From Diphasiastrum complanatum (taxonomy: Eukaryota > Streptophyta > Lycopodiopsida > Lycopodiales > Lycopodiaceae), in NCBI GenBank assembly GCA_029204225.1, contig CM055111.1, positions 17,035,019 through 17,099,018 on the forward strand: a stretch of DNA of 64,000 nt. Reading direction: 5' to 3'. The notes under the pieces are model-generated. The model saw only the letters and a program-made list of their open reading frames with translations, was not told the origin of the DNA and ran no database searches. Below, in pieces: positions 44,600 to 57,200 of the stretch (the stretch's first letter is position 1; each line of letters begins with the position of its first letter). Made by a program: the position numbers and the translations under genes.

Positions 44600-44812
44600 T
44601 TTGGGGCTTTTAAAGCTAACGATCCTTGAATTGGGTATTGATTTTGGGGATTTTGGAGCTCTTCGGGCCATACTTTCCCACGGTATTCCTCTCCTCTGCT
44701 CGCCCTTCTCTCCTAGTCCACCATCACGCTCATCCTGCTCTCCTCTTACGTTCTATTGTTGCGCTCATCCACCATCGCATGCTGATCTTGGTGATCGTCC
44801 ACCATCGCAGGT
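44600..44812 (+). promoter_or_regulatory. Possible 5' leader exon with donor site
   Basis: A C/T-rich block (TCTCCTCTGCTCGCCCTTCT, TCCACCATCG twice) ending CATCGCAG|GTACGTTTTCTC, a strong donor. The composition is typical of a plant 5' untranslated leader followed by an intron. The NEK-like exons begin about 240 bp downstream on the same strand, so this may be the leader of that gene copy. The open frames across it are not taken as protein. Confidence 0.35.
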
Positions 44813-45055
44813 ACGTTTTCTCTCTCATATGTTTTTAGGGCGGATATGGTGAAAAAAACAAACAAGATCTACTTTTTTGAAGAAGTAATTGTTTTTCATT
44901 TCTTTTTATGGAGTGAAAATGTTCTTGCATCTAGATGCTGCAGCCATCAGATCTTGTGAAGCGCTTAAAGCTTCTTGTTGAATCCTGAAATTCCATAGCT
45001 TTTTGACAACTGCTCACCACTGTTACTGATCTTCGAGCTCCCTGTCTTTTGTCAG

Positions 45056-45743
45056 AGGCTATGCAAGTGGTTTGCACAGCTTCTACTTGCAGTGATTATC
45101 GGCATTTCAGTTGAGTGATTCATAGGGATCTCAAGGTATGTCAATCTATCATCATATAAGATCAATCTCAACTTCTTTGCAAGTCATTTGTGGGACTCTA
45201 ACCTCCGTTTGTATCTGCTCTGTTGAGTTTTCCCTCTGCCCTGTCACAAGAGATGAGAGCTAAAATTTCCAAAACTGTTTGTGATTCATTGCAATCTGAC
45301 CTGATACGAAACAAGGATGCAAAAATGGATAGTATCACGAGATGGGTTCTAAGTTCATGGGAGAATCGCCATATGTGGTCACATTCCAAGAAGCCCGTAA
45401 TATATGCATATCTTCAGTTTCATGTAGAATGTAAGTTGTAGCTTCTCATAGTCTGTTAGGCAACAGTAGATTATTCAATATAACGTATATATTTCTGATG
45501 CAATAGCTAACATTCAGGGATCTCCATTTGTTGTAATCTGAATATAGCCACTTATAAGCTGCGAGATTTCCATGAAATTTATTTGCATGTGGTTTTGAGT
45601 TATCACAAAATTAAGGCTGATAGTGATAAGTATAGTATCTTAGTATCACAGCTTGTAGAATTAGTATCTAAAGGCTTCTTGAAGATCTTGCAGGAGATTT
45701 TGGACTGGCAAAGGACCTCATGGAAGATGATCTAGCTTCTTCT
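45056..45743 (+). pseudogene. NEK-type protein kinase gene fragment
   Basis: Two exon-like blocks. Block 1 (45056-45135) starts after acceptor TTTTGTCAG and reads RLCKWFAQLLLAV, then DYRHFS and, past a stop, VIHRDLK, ending at donor GTATGT. Block 2 (45694-45743) starts after TTGCAG and reads GDFGLAKDLMEDDLASS up to donor GTAAGT. These match subdomains VIb (HRDLK catalytic loop) and VII (DFG) of plant NIMA-related kinases, where LCKWL.QLLLA.DYLH and GDFGLAK...DDLASSV are typical. A frameshift and a stop sit in block 1, and the exon between HRDLK and DFG is not seen. With introns retained, this is a partial gene copy, not a processed one. Confidence 0.6.
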
Positions 45744-46690
45744 GTAAGTTAAGGAACATCTGACCATTTAGATATGCATAATATTTTGTGATAGTTTAAG
45801 GTATTGCTAACTTTGTTGAACCATGTTTTTCCACCAATTTGTGAATTATTAATCCAGTCGGATGAGTGCCTGTTACTGTAGATTTGGCTCTTTCTTACGT
45901 CTACTAAGCCATATCTTCAGAAAATAAAACTGTTTGCCTTTGTACATATTTTATAACATGTATCAAAAATTAATACATCAACAGTAATGCTACTCAGAGT
46001 TTGATCATATGATGCTCGTGTTGTCTACTAGAACTCACTCATTCATACGTGTTTCTGCAGATATTTTCCTAGTTCCACACTACTGTGCAATCAGAAGGCA
46101 CAACCTTTATGTTTTACACTGGTTAAGCCTATAGATGTGCTTATAGGAACTTAGGTTTGAAGGAACATAGGTTTCAAAATAATTATTAAATGTGCTTGCT
46201 TAACAATGCATCAAAAAACTAGAAAATAAATCTTGATCTAGATTACCAATTTGACACATAACAAGTATGGATAATCAATAAACACGATCAAAGGCCCAAA
46301 TCCGAGTCCACACATGTGTACTACAGGCTGTAGTATGTCCTTAAAATTGAGAAACAAGTAGAAATTGATTTGGTTTCATTTGGATCACAAAAACTCAATG
46401 TACGTAGTGAACTAGCTTGAGATTGCCAATGAGCTCCAAAACATTTTCTCTCTTCTCACTATGGGAGCTTGGAATCCACACTTTCAAAAAGTGTTTATTC
46501 AAATGAATTTATACTAATATAACTTTGAAAAGTCAAACTCTAAGTCTAATATGAAAATTGGTCTCAATTGCCAAACATATAAATATGACCAAAATAGCAA
46601 AACTAGCTGAAATTTCTCACATATGGATCCATTTATCCTGAAGATCTAGATACCAGCTTATGTCCAAATTTTAAGTCCGTTAGTAATCTT
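45744..46690. other. Unassigned, possibly intron of the kinase fragment
   Basis: AT-rich, with no further kinase exon (no APE, no DxWSxG) recognised. Nothing else supported. Confidence 0.35.
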
Positions 46691-46697
46691 CTCAAAC

Positions 46698-48660
46698 TTG
46701 TATGTGAAGGAAACAATGGATTACTTGAATATTGTCAAAGGTTGCATGACATTGGCTTGCATGATGCAAATTGTTGAGTCTCAATCAACATTGCAGTGTG
46801 CTTATGAACAATTGCAATATTATGTGCAACACTCTAGTAATGAAAACATTGCACTCAAGCATGTTATATCAGAGTTGAATACTACAATAACAAGTCTTCA
46901 CAGATAAAAAACCAAGATATGTCAGAATCATTGGAGAAGTTGTGATCCGAAAGTTTAAAATCAATTGTTGATGTGGAAATGATCAAGAAAGACAGTGATG
47001 AAAAAGAAACGAAAAAGAGTAACGAAGAGGAACATTGATGGTTTATCTTTACATAGCGACAATCAGAAGAAAAGAATTTGAACATTCAAATATGTTAGAT
47101 TATAAATTTTTTGCTTCATTTGTATATTTTTATTTAATTTTGGTTTGTTTCAATTGCATTATCAATTTTATTGTTGACTACACATCATATGGCTTTGATA
47201 TGTGTGTTGCAGATCATGCTTGGTTGCAAAGGACTATTTCAAAAATCGATCATGCATTGGAGAATCTTTAAGTCATGTTCTCCCAAGAAATTCAACAAAA
47301 GCAATGATGGAAAATGATCGATTTCAAAAAATGGAAAATGAAATTACACAAATAGTTTTGAGTAAGAATCAAACTTATTTGGATGCAAATGTGATACAAG
47401 GTGCACGTGATCAGGCTGGAATTAGCAAAATGCTTATTCTACATTTTTCAGAATAGTTCAAGAAGCATTCTCTCAAGTGGAAATTAAGAAAACTTATCTT
47501 CCTCGTCCATATCGAATAACATTAGTAAGAAATTATTCCAACAAGGAAATCTTCAAGGTTGTTGGCCAACCATTTCATATAAATGATTTATACAAATTTG
47601 AAAGTGGTGAACTTAAATACAACGATTGCAACAATATTTTTCTTGATGTCGAAAATGTCTTAAAATACATTATTTGATTCTATGAACTACATGAACATCA
47701 AACAAATGGAAAGTTGATTATTGTGATGAAACTAGACAAATCTGGAATCATCAAAGGTCAAAAGCTAGAACGGGTGAGTGTCACTTTGATGAACAAGATA
47801 TCAGATACCAATGATAACACATTTAGTGTTCAATCATAAAATCACATATGGTGGATAGTTGCATTCTATGTACATTTGACATATTTCTACTCAATTTGTT
47901 TAGGTACACTTCTATTTTTGAATACATGATTAATGCAGCATACATTACTTGCTTTTTTACAGGTTTTCAAAGAGGATCATAATGTTCTCTCATGGATATT
48001 TTTGCGTACAAATTATGGCGAAATTACAAAGGGACATTTGGAGAGTCAGAAACTTACAGTGGAAAATCATGGATGTTTTCAAATCCAATGGCATCTTGCA
48101 AGTTATTTAAAAACACTAAAATGTATGTATAATGTCTCTCATGGGACAACATCAAAGCATCTTTGTATTTAGTGCGTGAAGAATTGCTATGATATGAGTT
48201 TGGGATGAGCAAACAATGGCCCAACAAGAGAAGTAGAAGATCCAAATCTAAAAGGTGTTTTGCCAATTCCACTGAAATATGTTCATATATGCACATTGCA
48301 TGCTGAGGTACATGTGAGGTACATGTGATTGAGAGACTTATTAATCTTCACATTCTATTTGCTTGGAATACAAAACCAGAGTCCCTGTCTAAATCAGCTA
48401 TCAAAAAGTTGGAAGAAGTTCTCTCAAAAACATGACTACATAAAGGAAATGTCACAATTGAAAAAAGTGAGAAACTGTCTGGAAAGTTAGGAAATGTTCC
48501 TTGTAAGCCATCAATTGGAGGTGCTAAAGCAAGGATATTTATATCCAATCACACTTGCAAATAATCCGATATCACTTATTGTATTTGGAAAGATATTGTT
48601 TCAGTAACACAAGAGAATAGGAGAAGTACTCGAATGCAAAAAGCACAAGTGTGGAAGAAC
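46698..48660 (+). pseudogene. Intron-bearing relic of unknown (transposase-like?) protein
   Basis: Blocks: 46698-47035 (coiled, NENIALKHVISELNTTITSL); 47213-47456 after acceptor GTTGCAG (DHAWLQRTISKIDHALENL in one frame, MENEITQIVLSKNQTYLDAN in the next); 47477-47830 (TYLPRPYRITLVRNYSNKEI, GKLIIVMKLDKSGIIKGQKL, ERVSVTLMNKIS); 47963-48310 after acceptor TTTTTACAG (VFKEDHNVLSWIFLRTNYGE, HLASYLKTLKCMYNVSHGTT, SKHLCI); and 48310-48660 (VIERLINLHILFAWNTKPES). The layout, a K(L)D.SG...... VSVTLMN block and then a 'LK.L...YG...S.H.C' block, recalls uncharacterised transposon-associated proteins with a DNA-level nuclease-like fold. That link is inference. Several stops and frame changes; not functional. 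Confidence 0.4.
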
Positions 48661-48707
48661 TTTGACATGCTCCTATTTATGGTCCAAAAAGTACTGTACT
48701 TTCACAT

Positions 48708-49740
48708 GGTATCAGATCCAAGTACAAGGGCTTGAATCATTGATCAAATCAAATCCATTTTTAGCAAGTATTGGTGCTAAAAACTAGTTTTGTGAGGGCG
48801 ATCTAGAAGCTAAGGTTTGGTGAGGGGATTTGATTCCAAAGTTTGTAGGGTTCAAAATCCATATTGTTCACACGTGTGAGCATCTCTGAACCTACATTTA
48901 ATGTATGATATTCATTTGATCATTAAAAATTCAATTTGAGAGATCTTGATGTGATTATTAGTGGAAATCTTGGAGTAAACTACCAAGTTTGAGTGCCATT
49001 GATTAGTTTTGAATTTGATTCATGAAATCTAAATAATCAAGGCTGAAATAAAGTCCTATTAAAGTCACTTACAAGTCTTGAAAGTACATCAAGAGGTGTG
49101 AGGGAGATTGAGTAATTTTTGTGTCCAAAAATAGCCAAGAATGGCAAGATTTGTTTAAAAGTAGATTTCACATCATCTTATCTTCATTTCAACTTTGTGA
49201 GGGAGTGGTAGAACTGAGATTATAAGTCCATTTGTTGGATTAGAAATTTAATTTGAGTGAAACATTACAAGTGTGAGACCTTTGTGAGTTTCAAAGTTAA
49301 TCAAATCTATTTCTTGTGTGTAGAATTCACTAGTAAGATGGGATCTATTGGAGTATACCTTCTAGAAGCTAGTGAGAGATTGAATTCTACTAATTATGCT
49401 ATTTGGAAGGTTAGGATGGAGTCACTAATGGTGCTCCAAGACTTTATGAGTTCTTGATTGAGGATGAAGATGAACCTCTAGGTGCACAGAAGTTAGTGAG
49501 ATACAAAAAGAGATTTAGGCTTGCACTTCATTGTGTGGGGATGAATTTGAGCCACGAGCTTTTGAGAGAACGATCATCATGTACAAGTGCTAAAGAGGCT
49601 TGGAATTATTTAAAATCGATCTATGAATCTAGAAACACTTCTAGAGTACTTATGCTTAGAAATCAAATTTTGCAAAGCATGAAGAGAAGTGAGGAGAGTG
49701 CACCTGATTATGTGCTTACAGAACTTTTCAAGTAATGGGC
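48708..49740 (+). mobile_element. Copia 5' fragment: PBS, leader and gag
   Basis: TGGTATCAGATCC at about 48712 is an initiator-Met tRNA-type PBS. After a ~620 bp leader, gag begins near 49339 (MGSIGVYLLEASERLNSTNY, AIWKVRMESL) and continues at 49454-49735 (LALHCVGMNLSHELLRERSS, SAKEAWNYLKSIYESRNTSR). The 5' LTR should lie just left of 48708 but its outer end was not identified. It ends abruptly against gypsy sequence. Broken, with few breaks in this part. Confidence 0.7.
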
Positions 49741-49959
49741 GAACAACGATTCCTTTTGCCCAACAGCTGATCCCTCGTGAAGTCCTCCATATCTCATTGT
49801 AAAGGAATCTATTTTGATGGTATTCTGCAAGGAATTCCAAATGATATATTTAGATTGAAGAAAAAAATGCTATCTCAAACTTTTATCTCTTGTATTTTAG
49901 AAAAAATATTACAATTACAAAATTATAAACCAATGCTATACCTTATAAGTTCATCTGAG

Positions 49960-52270
49960 CGTAGTCTAGATCCTGATCCTCCTAGTCCTCCAAGTCCACC
50001 TAGTTCACCACCACCTGATAATATGGCTGACCCAGCGCCACCCACGTCTACAAAAATCAGATACGATTTCTTTAAGGGTCATCGTCTCAAGATGCGGACA
50101 ATTATTTGTCTCAATTTGAATCTATTACTATAGCAAATAAAAAACATACAGACGAGGACAAAGTTAGAATTTTGCCAGATCTTCTGCGAAAGCAGGTTAA
50201 GATTTGGTACAATCAATTAGTACCGAAAACGGTTAAAACTTGGGATGCTTTAAGAGCAGCTTTCCTTAAGAAGTTTAGGGAGATAGGATATTATAGAGAT
50301 AGAGACGTTCGTTATGAATTTCTTTGTCATAAACCCACTAGATACACCACCATACTCAAAATTATTTGGAAGACCGTTTCTAATGGATTTTATTATATTA
50401 AGAACTACAAGAGAATCATCGTATAAAGTATTATTAGGACGACCATGGCTCTACCAGGCCGATGTCATAACCCACTAGAAGAAGAAGGAGATTACCTTCA
50501 GAGATCAGATAGAGACACCGACGGGGAAAAGTCATAAAAGAATTATGATATCCTGGGAAAAAGATAAGTACGTGAGACACCTACATCATCCTCGAGCTAT
50601 ACTTCAGAGGATGAAGGGCTTCAGTCCATAAGGATTGAGGAAGGGGAGATGTTTGTCACACTAAGTATACTTGCATATAGTAATAAAGTAGAATATATAG
50701 ATAGAGGAGACTGTGGAGTCCCAGAAATTAGTGCTATTAAAGGAGATCATACTATAGATAGAATACTAATAGACATAGGATCCAGTATCAACTTGATAAC
50801 AGAAACAATGGTTAAGGAATTAGGACTAGAAAAACAGATACAGCCTATTACATACCATGAAATCCATTTAGCAAACACATCCAAATGCATACCAGTAGGG
50901 GAGCTAAAAGGTATTAGTGTAGTTATAGAGACATAGATGTTCATTATGAATTTCTTTGTCATAAACCCAGTAGATACACCACCGTATTCAATATTATTTG
51001 GAAGATTGTGGCTAAATCAAGGAGATGCTATTATAAACTGGTCTACCAAACAAATATTTTTTCCAGGCGTTCTCACAGCTAGTCCAATAGGTGGTCACCT
51101 TTTGAAATGGGGTGAGCAGACCTGCTGAATCCTGGATCAATTTCATAGAATGCTATGAGATTGATGAGGATGAGGAAATACCAACAACATCCGAGTCGAG
51201 AGAAGTTTTGGGTGGAACCAAAGCAAGCCTAACCGAAGGGATGGTAGATAAAACATATTATGTAGAAATAAAAATAAATAAAGGTAAATTTTTGAATTTA
51301 TATAAACACCAATCGGACTAGGAATGTGAAGAGTACATATTACTTCTTTAGAAATACCAAAACACATTTGCTTGGTCGATGGACAATTTAAAAGGAATAC
51401 CAGTTAAATGGGACAAACATGGAATAGATCTTATTCAGGGAATAATACTTGTTAGGCAGTGCCAATATAGATTGAATCCAAAGTATTCCTTGTTAGTAAA
51501 AGACGAATTAGATAGATGTCTTAGAGTGGGTATTATATATCTTGTTCTAAGCAGTGAGTGGGTGTCACCAATAGTTATAGTACCTAAGAAGAAGACGAGC
51601 AATATTAGAGTTTGCCAAGATTTTAGGAAACTAAATGATGCTACATCAAAGGATTAACATCCTCTGCCGTATACAGATACTATTCTTGACTAGGTAACTG
51701 GTCATGAACGTTATAGCTTTTTAGATGGATTCTTAGGTTATAACCAAGTTTTCATCACCAAGTTAGAGGAAGATAGATCCAAGACCACTTTTACCACTGA
51801 TTGGGGGACGTACGCGTATACACGAATGCCCTTGGTCTTTGTAATGCACCTGCCACATTCCAAGTTTTTAGCAATTTTCATGGATGACTTTTGTGTCTAT
51901 TCATCAACTAAAGACCATTTAGACGCATTAGAGAAGACATTGAGAAGATGTCAAGAGACATCTCTTAAGTTGCATCCAGCCAAGTGTTATTTCAGGATGA
52001 GGGAAGGCATCTTGTTAGGACATAAAATTTTGAAGGACAGTATACAAGCCGACATCGAAAAAGTAAAAATGATTTTAGAGTTATTAGAACCAACTAATCT
52101 ACGAGAGCTTAGAGGTTTTCTAGGACACGTAGGATATTATCGTGGGATAATTAAGAATTATGCGATATTAGTAACTCCTTTAACAAATTTATTAAAAAAA
52201 TCTGCTGAGTACCATTGGTCACAAGACCATCAACAAGCTTCTGATAAGTTAAAATAGTCATTAACAGAAG
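49960..52270 (+). mobile_element. Ty3/gypsy relic (gag, protease, RT)
   Basis: Gag at about 50030-50300 (DEDKVRILPDLLRKQVKIWY, LRAAFLKKFREIGYYRDR); aspartic protease at 50650-51060 (DRILIDIGSSINLITETMVK); reverse transcriptase at 51379-52257 (SEWVSPIVIVPKKKTSNIRV, FMDDFCVYSSTKDHLDALEK, LRELRGFLGHVGYYR). A ~65 bp protease-tail stretch appears twice (50310-50375 and 50938-51006), hinting that two related copies are merged here. RNase H, integrase and LTRs were not seen. Broken, with many breaks. Confidence 0.8.
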
Positions 52271-52423
52271 CCACTGCAGGTAGACCTCCAAATTGGGATA
52301 GCTTAGAGTACGCAGCTTCGATCCACACTTGTTGTACTCATTTACATATGTTTCGTTTTCATACTGAATCAATCTATCTTCTTATTGCATTCAGGTTCGT
52401 AAAACTTTTGGATGCATTTGCTA

Positions 52424-52780
52424 TATCAATATCATTCTTGATGATAGGACAAAGGAGGATCCATCTTCAAGAAACGGTATTTTTGTTGGTTAAAGTGAGG
52501 TGAGCAAGGCTTACAAAGATTTGATTCCTTCAACTAAGAAAGTGGTCATTGGAAGAGATGTCATTTTTTATGAGGGAAACTTTCCAAAAGTGTCTTCAAG
52601 TGGTGGTGTGTATGTTGGATCTAACATTCTTGATGATACTTGGGATGTTGATGTTGAAGAGCCTACTGCAAATCAAAAGCCAAGGAGGACATCAAGGCAA
52701 AGGCAACAACCTTTGAGACTCACTTATGATGAAAAAGGTAGGCAACTTGACTTCTTTCACAAGCACAGGCTCTTCCAGCG
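52424..52780 (+). mobile_element. Copia integrase C-terminal fragment
   Basis: Reads VSKAYKDLIPSTKKVVIGRD and VIFYEGNFPKVSSSGGVYVG, then PRRTSRQRQQPLRLTYDEKG, the linker between integrase and RT of copia. The same family is at 29330-29600 (DRTKEDPSSRK, FYEGNIPKVSSS). An isolated piece between gypsy and unassigned DNA. Confidence 0.7.
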
Positions 52781-53960
52781 GGCTACTAAACATCCAATCT
52801 TTTTCTTGCTAAAAAAGAAAGTTCATAGTGGTGTGAGTTGGATATAGTTGTTTATTGTGGTCAATCCCACAAATACTCAAACCTTGGTTGTTATATTGTT
52901 GAGATGTAAGGGCCTTGTACTTCATGTGTAAACTTGGTGAACTATTTACAAATTCTATTCTACGGGCCCACATGTTCAGAACTCAAAATAAGAATGAAAG
53001 GGGAAGGCCCTTCTTTTACCAATCTATCAATGCGAAAACTCCAATCTAAATTAAAAAAGTGTAGTGGATTATGTGAAACCTCCTCTTTCTTTTATCTTAA
53101 TCTCAGTTTTAACTTTTTAATAAAGAGAATGGTGCTGCCTTCACGACAGAATTTGTGGGAGCAAAATTATGGCAAAATCTTTTTACGAGCACCAAATTTT
53201 ACCTTATTGCATGCACCTTCTGCTCAAAAGATGTAGGTAAAAAGTTTTTTTACGACGAAAGGAACATTGAAAAAAAAAGGTAAAAACAAAAATTATGGTC
53301 GGGAAGGATGCCTCCTTGGGGCATTCCACCCTAGGAAAGGTGAATGTCCTCGAAGGGCGAACCCCCACCCCCCCCAAACCCCCCCCCCCCCCCCCCAAAT
53401 CAACCATTGGAAAGGGTTTTTAAATCAAGTTTCTAGAATGACAAGGGACCGCGCTCAAATTGATCAGAAAAGGAGTTTGATCAAGCTAGAAACAGGCTGG
53501 GAAGGCGTGGCCGTGCCAAGAAGGTGGAGACAGATCGCGTGCCAGTCGCACGCCCTCACTCAAGTGGGTATTTAGTGCACGAAGGTGCCTACCGGCTATG
53601 TGGAGGTCCATCGATGCCCATAAGGATTAAGAGCCATAGAATTGAATTCCATCGTGATGGACGGTGTTGATTAAAGGGCCTGAGAAGCAACGTGAATCGT
53701 TGGATCCAAGATAGCCATTGGATTGCTTTGGAACCATTTAAACTTCAAATAAAGGGGCTTGAAGGGCAAAGTGAACTTCAACTTCTTTGAAAATCTTCAC
53801 TTTGAAACTGGAGCTGGGTCCGAATTTTCTTGAAGTTTAAAGTTTCTTCAAGCTAAAAAAAATAGTTCAAAAACTAGAAAAACCCTTATTTTCTAGTCCT
53901 TAAGCCTATTTGACTCAAACGAAAGGCTATAACCTCCAAATAAAGGGCACCTGGACTGTA
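52781..53960. other. Unassigned, with poly-C run
   Basis: No supported gene. Includes C-rich runs at 53362-53396 (up to 18 consecutive C), and GC-balanced sequence around 53440-53600 that may be retroelement leader. Proline-rich open frames over the poly-C run are artefacts. Confidence 0.4.
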
Positions 53961-54236
53961 CCTACAAGTACGGTACTGCAAAACAGAGTGATTGCAGTGG
54001 AGAAAGTGTTCGGAGTGCACCAAAAGTGATTTCACCATTCCATTGGGCACGTAATTGGGAGTTGGCGACAAAGTGCATTTCGGAAGGCGACGCCGATTTG
54101 GCTTTCAATTTGGCAAAAAACCAGTGGGTGGCCTAGTAAGGAGAAAATAGCAAGTCATTATCTTCAACTTATGACATTGCAGTTGGCCTCGACATACAGC
54201 TTTTAGCCTACGGTTGAAGTTTCAAGCAGTTTTGCA
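53961..54236 (+). other. Leader of the 54-58 kb copia
   Basis: Untranslated sequence directly before the gag ATG. No PBS or 5' LTR was recognised, and nothing in it matches the 3' LTR at 58421-58693, so the true 5' end is missing or lies further left in altered form. Confidence 0.4.
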
Positions 54237-57200
54237 ATGGCAAACATGGGAGAGTCCATTTTGAGTGAAAGTAGCAAATTGGACGGGATTTTCAACTATG
54301 CAGTGTGGAAATTCAAAATGAAAAACATACTGATGGAGAAGGATGTGTGGGATGTCGTCACATGTGATGAGAGAAGACCGCCAAATGAAATTGAAATCAA
54401 AGTGTTCAATAAGAAAGTGAGGAAAGCTTTGACCTTCATTAACTTGTCAGTGAAGGATCACATCATTACCCACATTTGTGATGTTGTTACACCCAGACAG
54501 GCATGGGATGTGCTAAAGGAGCAGTTCAAAATGTCAAATCCATCAAGAATCATGTTTTTGAAGTCAAAACTGAATAGTTCCCACATGGAGCAAGGAGAGC
54601 ACGTTTAGACGTACATGACCAGAATCAAGACAATGAGGGATGAATTGCACTCTATTGGTGAGCACATATGTGATGTGGAGCTGGTGCATAATGCATTGTG
54701 CGGCATTGTAGAATCCTATCAGATGTTTGTGAGTGGAATAGCATCAAGAGAAAGATTGCCAACCTTTGACGAGCTCATAAGAATCTTGATGCAGGAAGAG
54801 CAACGACGAGAAATGGTGAAAGCTAGACGTCAAAACACTGATGATCAGGCACTTGCGACATGCCAAAAACAAGGCAAGTGCAAGGGCAAGAAGAAGTCTA
54901 AGCAACAATTCACCAAGACTCAGGAGGATGAGAGATCTTCTAGCAAGACCAAGAAGAAGGGCAAGTGCTTCCATGGCGGTAAAAAGGGCCATTAGAAGAG
55001 TGAATGTCGGAAATTCCTAGCAAAATCAGGCAACGGAAAACCAAATCAAGCTAACCTTGTCGATGAGGGTGAGATTGAAGACTCTAGCATCTTCATATCA
55101 GTATTGTGATCTAGTCAAGATGATCAAGCGTGGTACATTGACTCAAGAGCCACAAGACACATGACAGGTAACAAGGATTGGTTCAGTAGCTTGAAAGTGT
55201 TGGATAATGGAACATCCGTTTCACAAGCAAATGGTGATGTGTGCAAGATCAAGGGGATAGGCACTGTTTCAATCCAACTACCTGATGACAAAAGCAGGAT
55301 GATCAGAAAAGTACTTTACGTACAAGGTTTGAAGAAAAATTTACTTTAAGTTGGTGTTATTACTAATCAAAAGTTGAAAGTAGAATTTGCCCATGATCAT
55401 TGCTTTGTGAAGGATGTGAACCAAAAAGTCAAAGTTATTGCGGATGGTATAAGAGAGCCCAACACTAAATTGTACAGGTTGAATGCTAGAATCAAGGGGC
55501 AACATGGACTTGTCTCATCCATTCCATCGCAAACTGAACTGTCGCATAAGAGGCTTGGTCACTTGAACTTAGGAAGCCTCAGTTTCATGAGGAAATTGGA
55601 AATGGTGAGAGGATTTCCTATGATAGAAGACCACTTGAAGTCCATGTGTAAATCATGTGTGTATGGGAAGCAGCATCGAGAGAAATTCAATAAAGGTGGT
55701 GTTGCTAGAGCAAAGAACATCCTGGATTTGATCAACACAGATTTATGCGGGCCTATGAGGACTATGTCCTTAGGTAAAGTCTTCTATTTCATGACCTTCA
55801 TTGATGATATGTCACGTAAGATGTTGATTTACTTCTTGAAGAAGAAATTGGATGCATTTGACAATTTCAAGAGCTTCAAAGCATTGGTCAAAAATCAGAT
55901 AGGTAGGAAGATCAAAGTTCTAAGATCAGATAGAGGAGGTGAGTATAAGTCTAATGACTTCAATGATCTTTGTGATAAATGTGGAATCAAAAGACAATTT
56001 ACGCAAGCTCATACTCCTGCACTCAATGGTGTAGCTGGGCGCAAGAATTGTACAATTGTGGAAAGTGCTAGATCTATGCTAGCTGAGATGAAACTACCAA
56101 AATATTTTTGGTCAGAAGCATGTAGTACCGCAGTCTATCTTCAAAATAGAATTCCTACCATTGCCATACCAAAGATAACAGACATTCACGAAGAAGAAGC
56201 CAAAGGTAAACCACTTGCGAATCTTTGGATGTAAGGCCTTTGTACACATTCCTAAGGAAGAGAGACGTAAGCTTGATGTGAAAGCTATCAAGTGTATATT
56301 CCTAGGATATGATAATCATGTGAAGGGCTATAGATGTTTTGATCCAGTGGAGAACAAGATACATGTCAGTCCTGATGTCATCTTTGATGAATCTAAGATG
56401 TATGAAGACAAGGATGTTGAGAACAGAGACACATCTAGTGGGAAAGATGGTATAGTGAGGATACCTCCTGATGATGATCCATTTATTGACTTTCCTAGTG
56501 ATGATGATCCATTTATTGACTTTCGTAATGATGGACACAAGGATACACCTCAAGATACTACTACTCAACCTCAAGACACAGGTTGGAGAGGTAGGAACAA
56601 ACCCTTTGGCGCAAGAAGGATTGAAGTTGCAGGTGACAAATGCAAGGAGAAAGATGTACCGTGGGATACATTTTCACCAGAAAGCCGATCACCTGACAGA
56701 AAGCTCCCTAAGTGGTTTGAGAGATTGTTGGAGAACCGCGACATGGATGACTTTCGAGGATCATCTAGCCAGGGAGAGCTATGAAGATCAACAAGAGAGA
56801 AGACACAACCTGAAAGGTATGAAGCAAATTATGCTCTCTTATCTAGTATTATTCAAAGCAAAGAACCTTCGACTTATGGTGAAGCGAAGGATCATGACAT
56901 TTGGGTCAAGGACATGGGAGAGGGGTTGGAGTCAATTGCTAAGCATAACACATGGGACTTAGTGGAACCACCAGTTGGCAAGAAACCCATTGGTTGTAAG
57001 TGGGTATACAGGACTAAGTACCATACAGATGGAAGTATAACAAAGCACAAAGCAAGATTGGTGATCAAAGGGTATGCACAAAGTAAAGGGATCGACTATG
57101 AGGAGACCTTTGTGCCAATATGTAAGTGGAATACTCTACGTCTACTTGTTGCTTTAGCTTCACATTTTGGTTGGCCTTTGCATCAGATGGATGTGAAATC

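Noticed and set aside
44601-44852. Two overlapping frames in the CT-rich leader-like block
   Set aside because: The strong donor at 44812 and composition favour an untranslated leader; no homology.
53204-53575. Proline-rich and glycine-rich frames over the poly-C run
   Set aside because: Direct translation of homopolymer C/G; not protein-like elsewhere.
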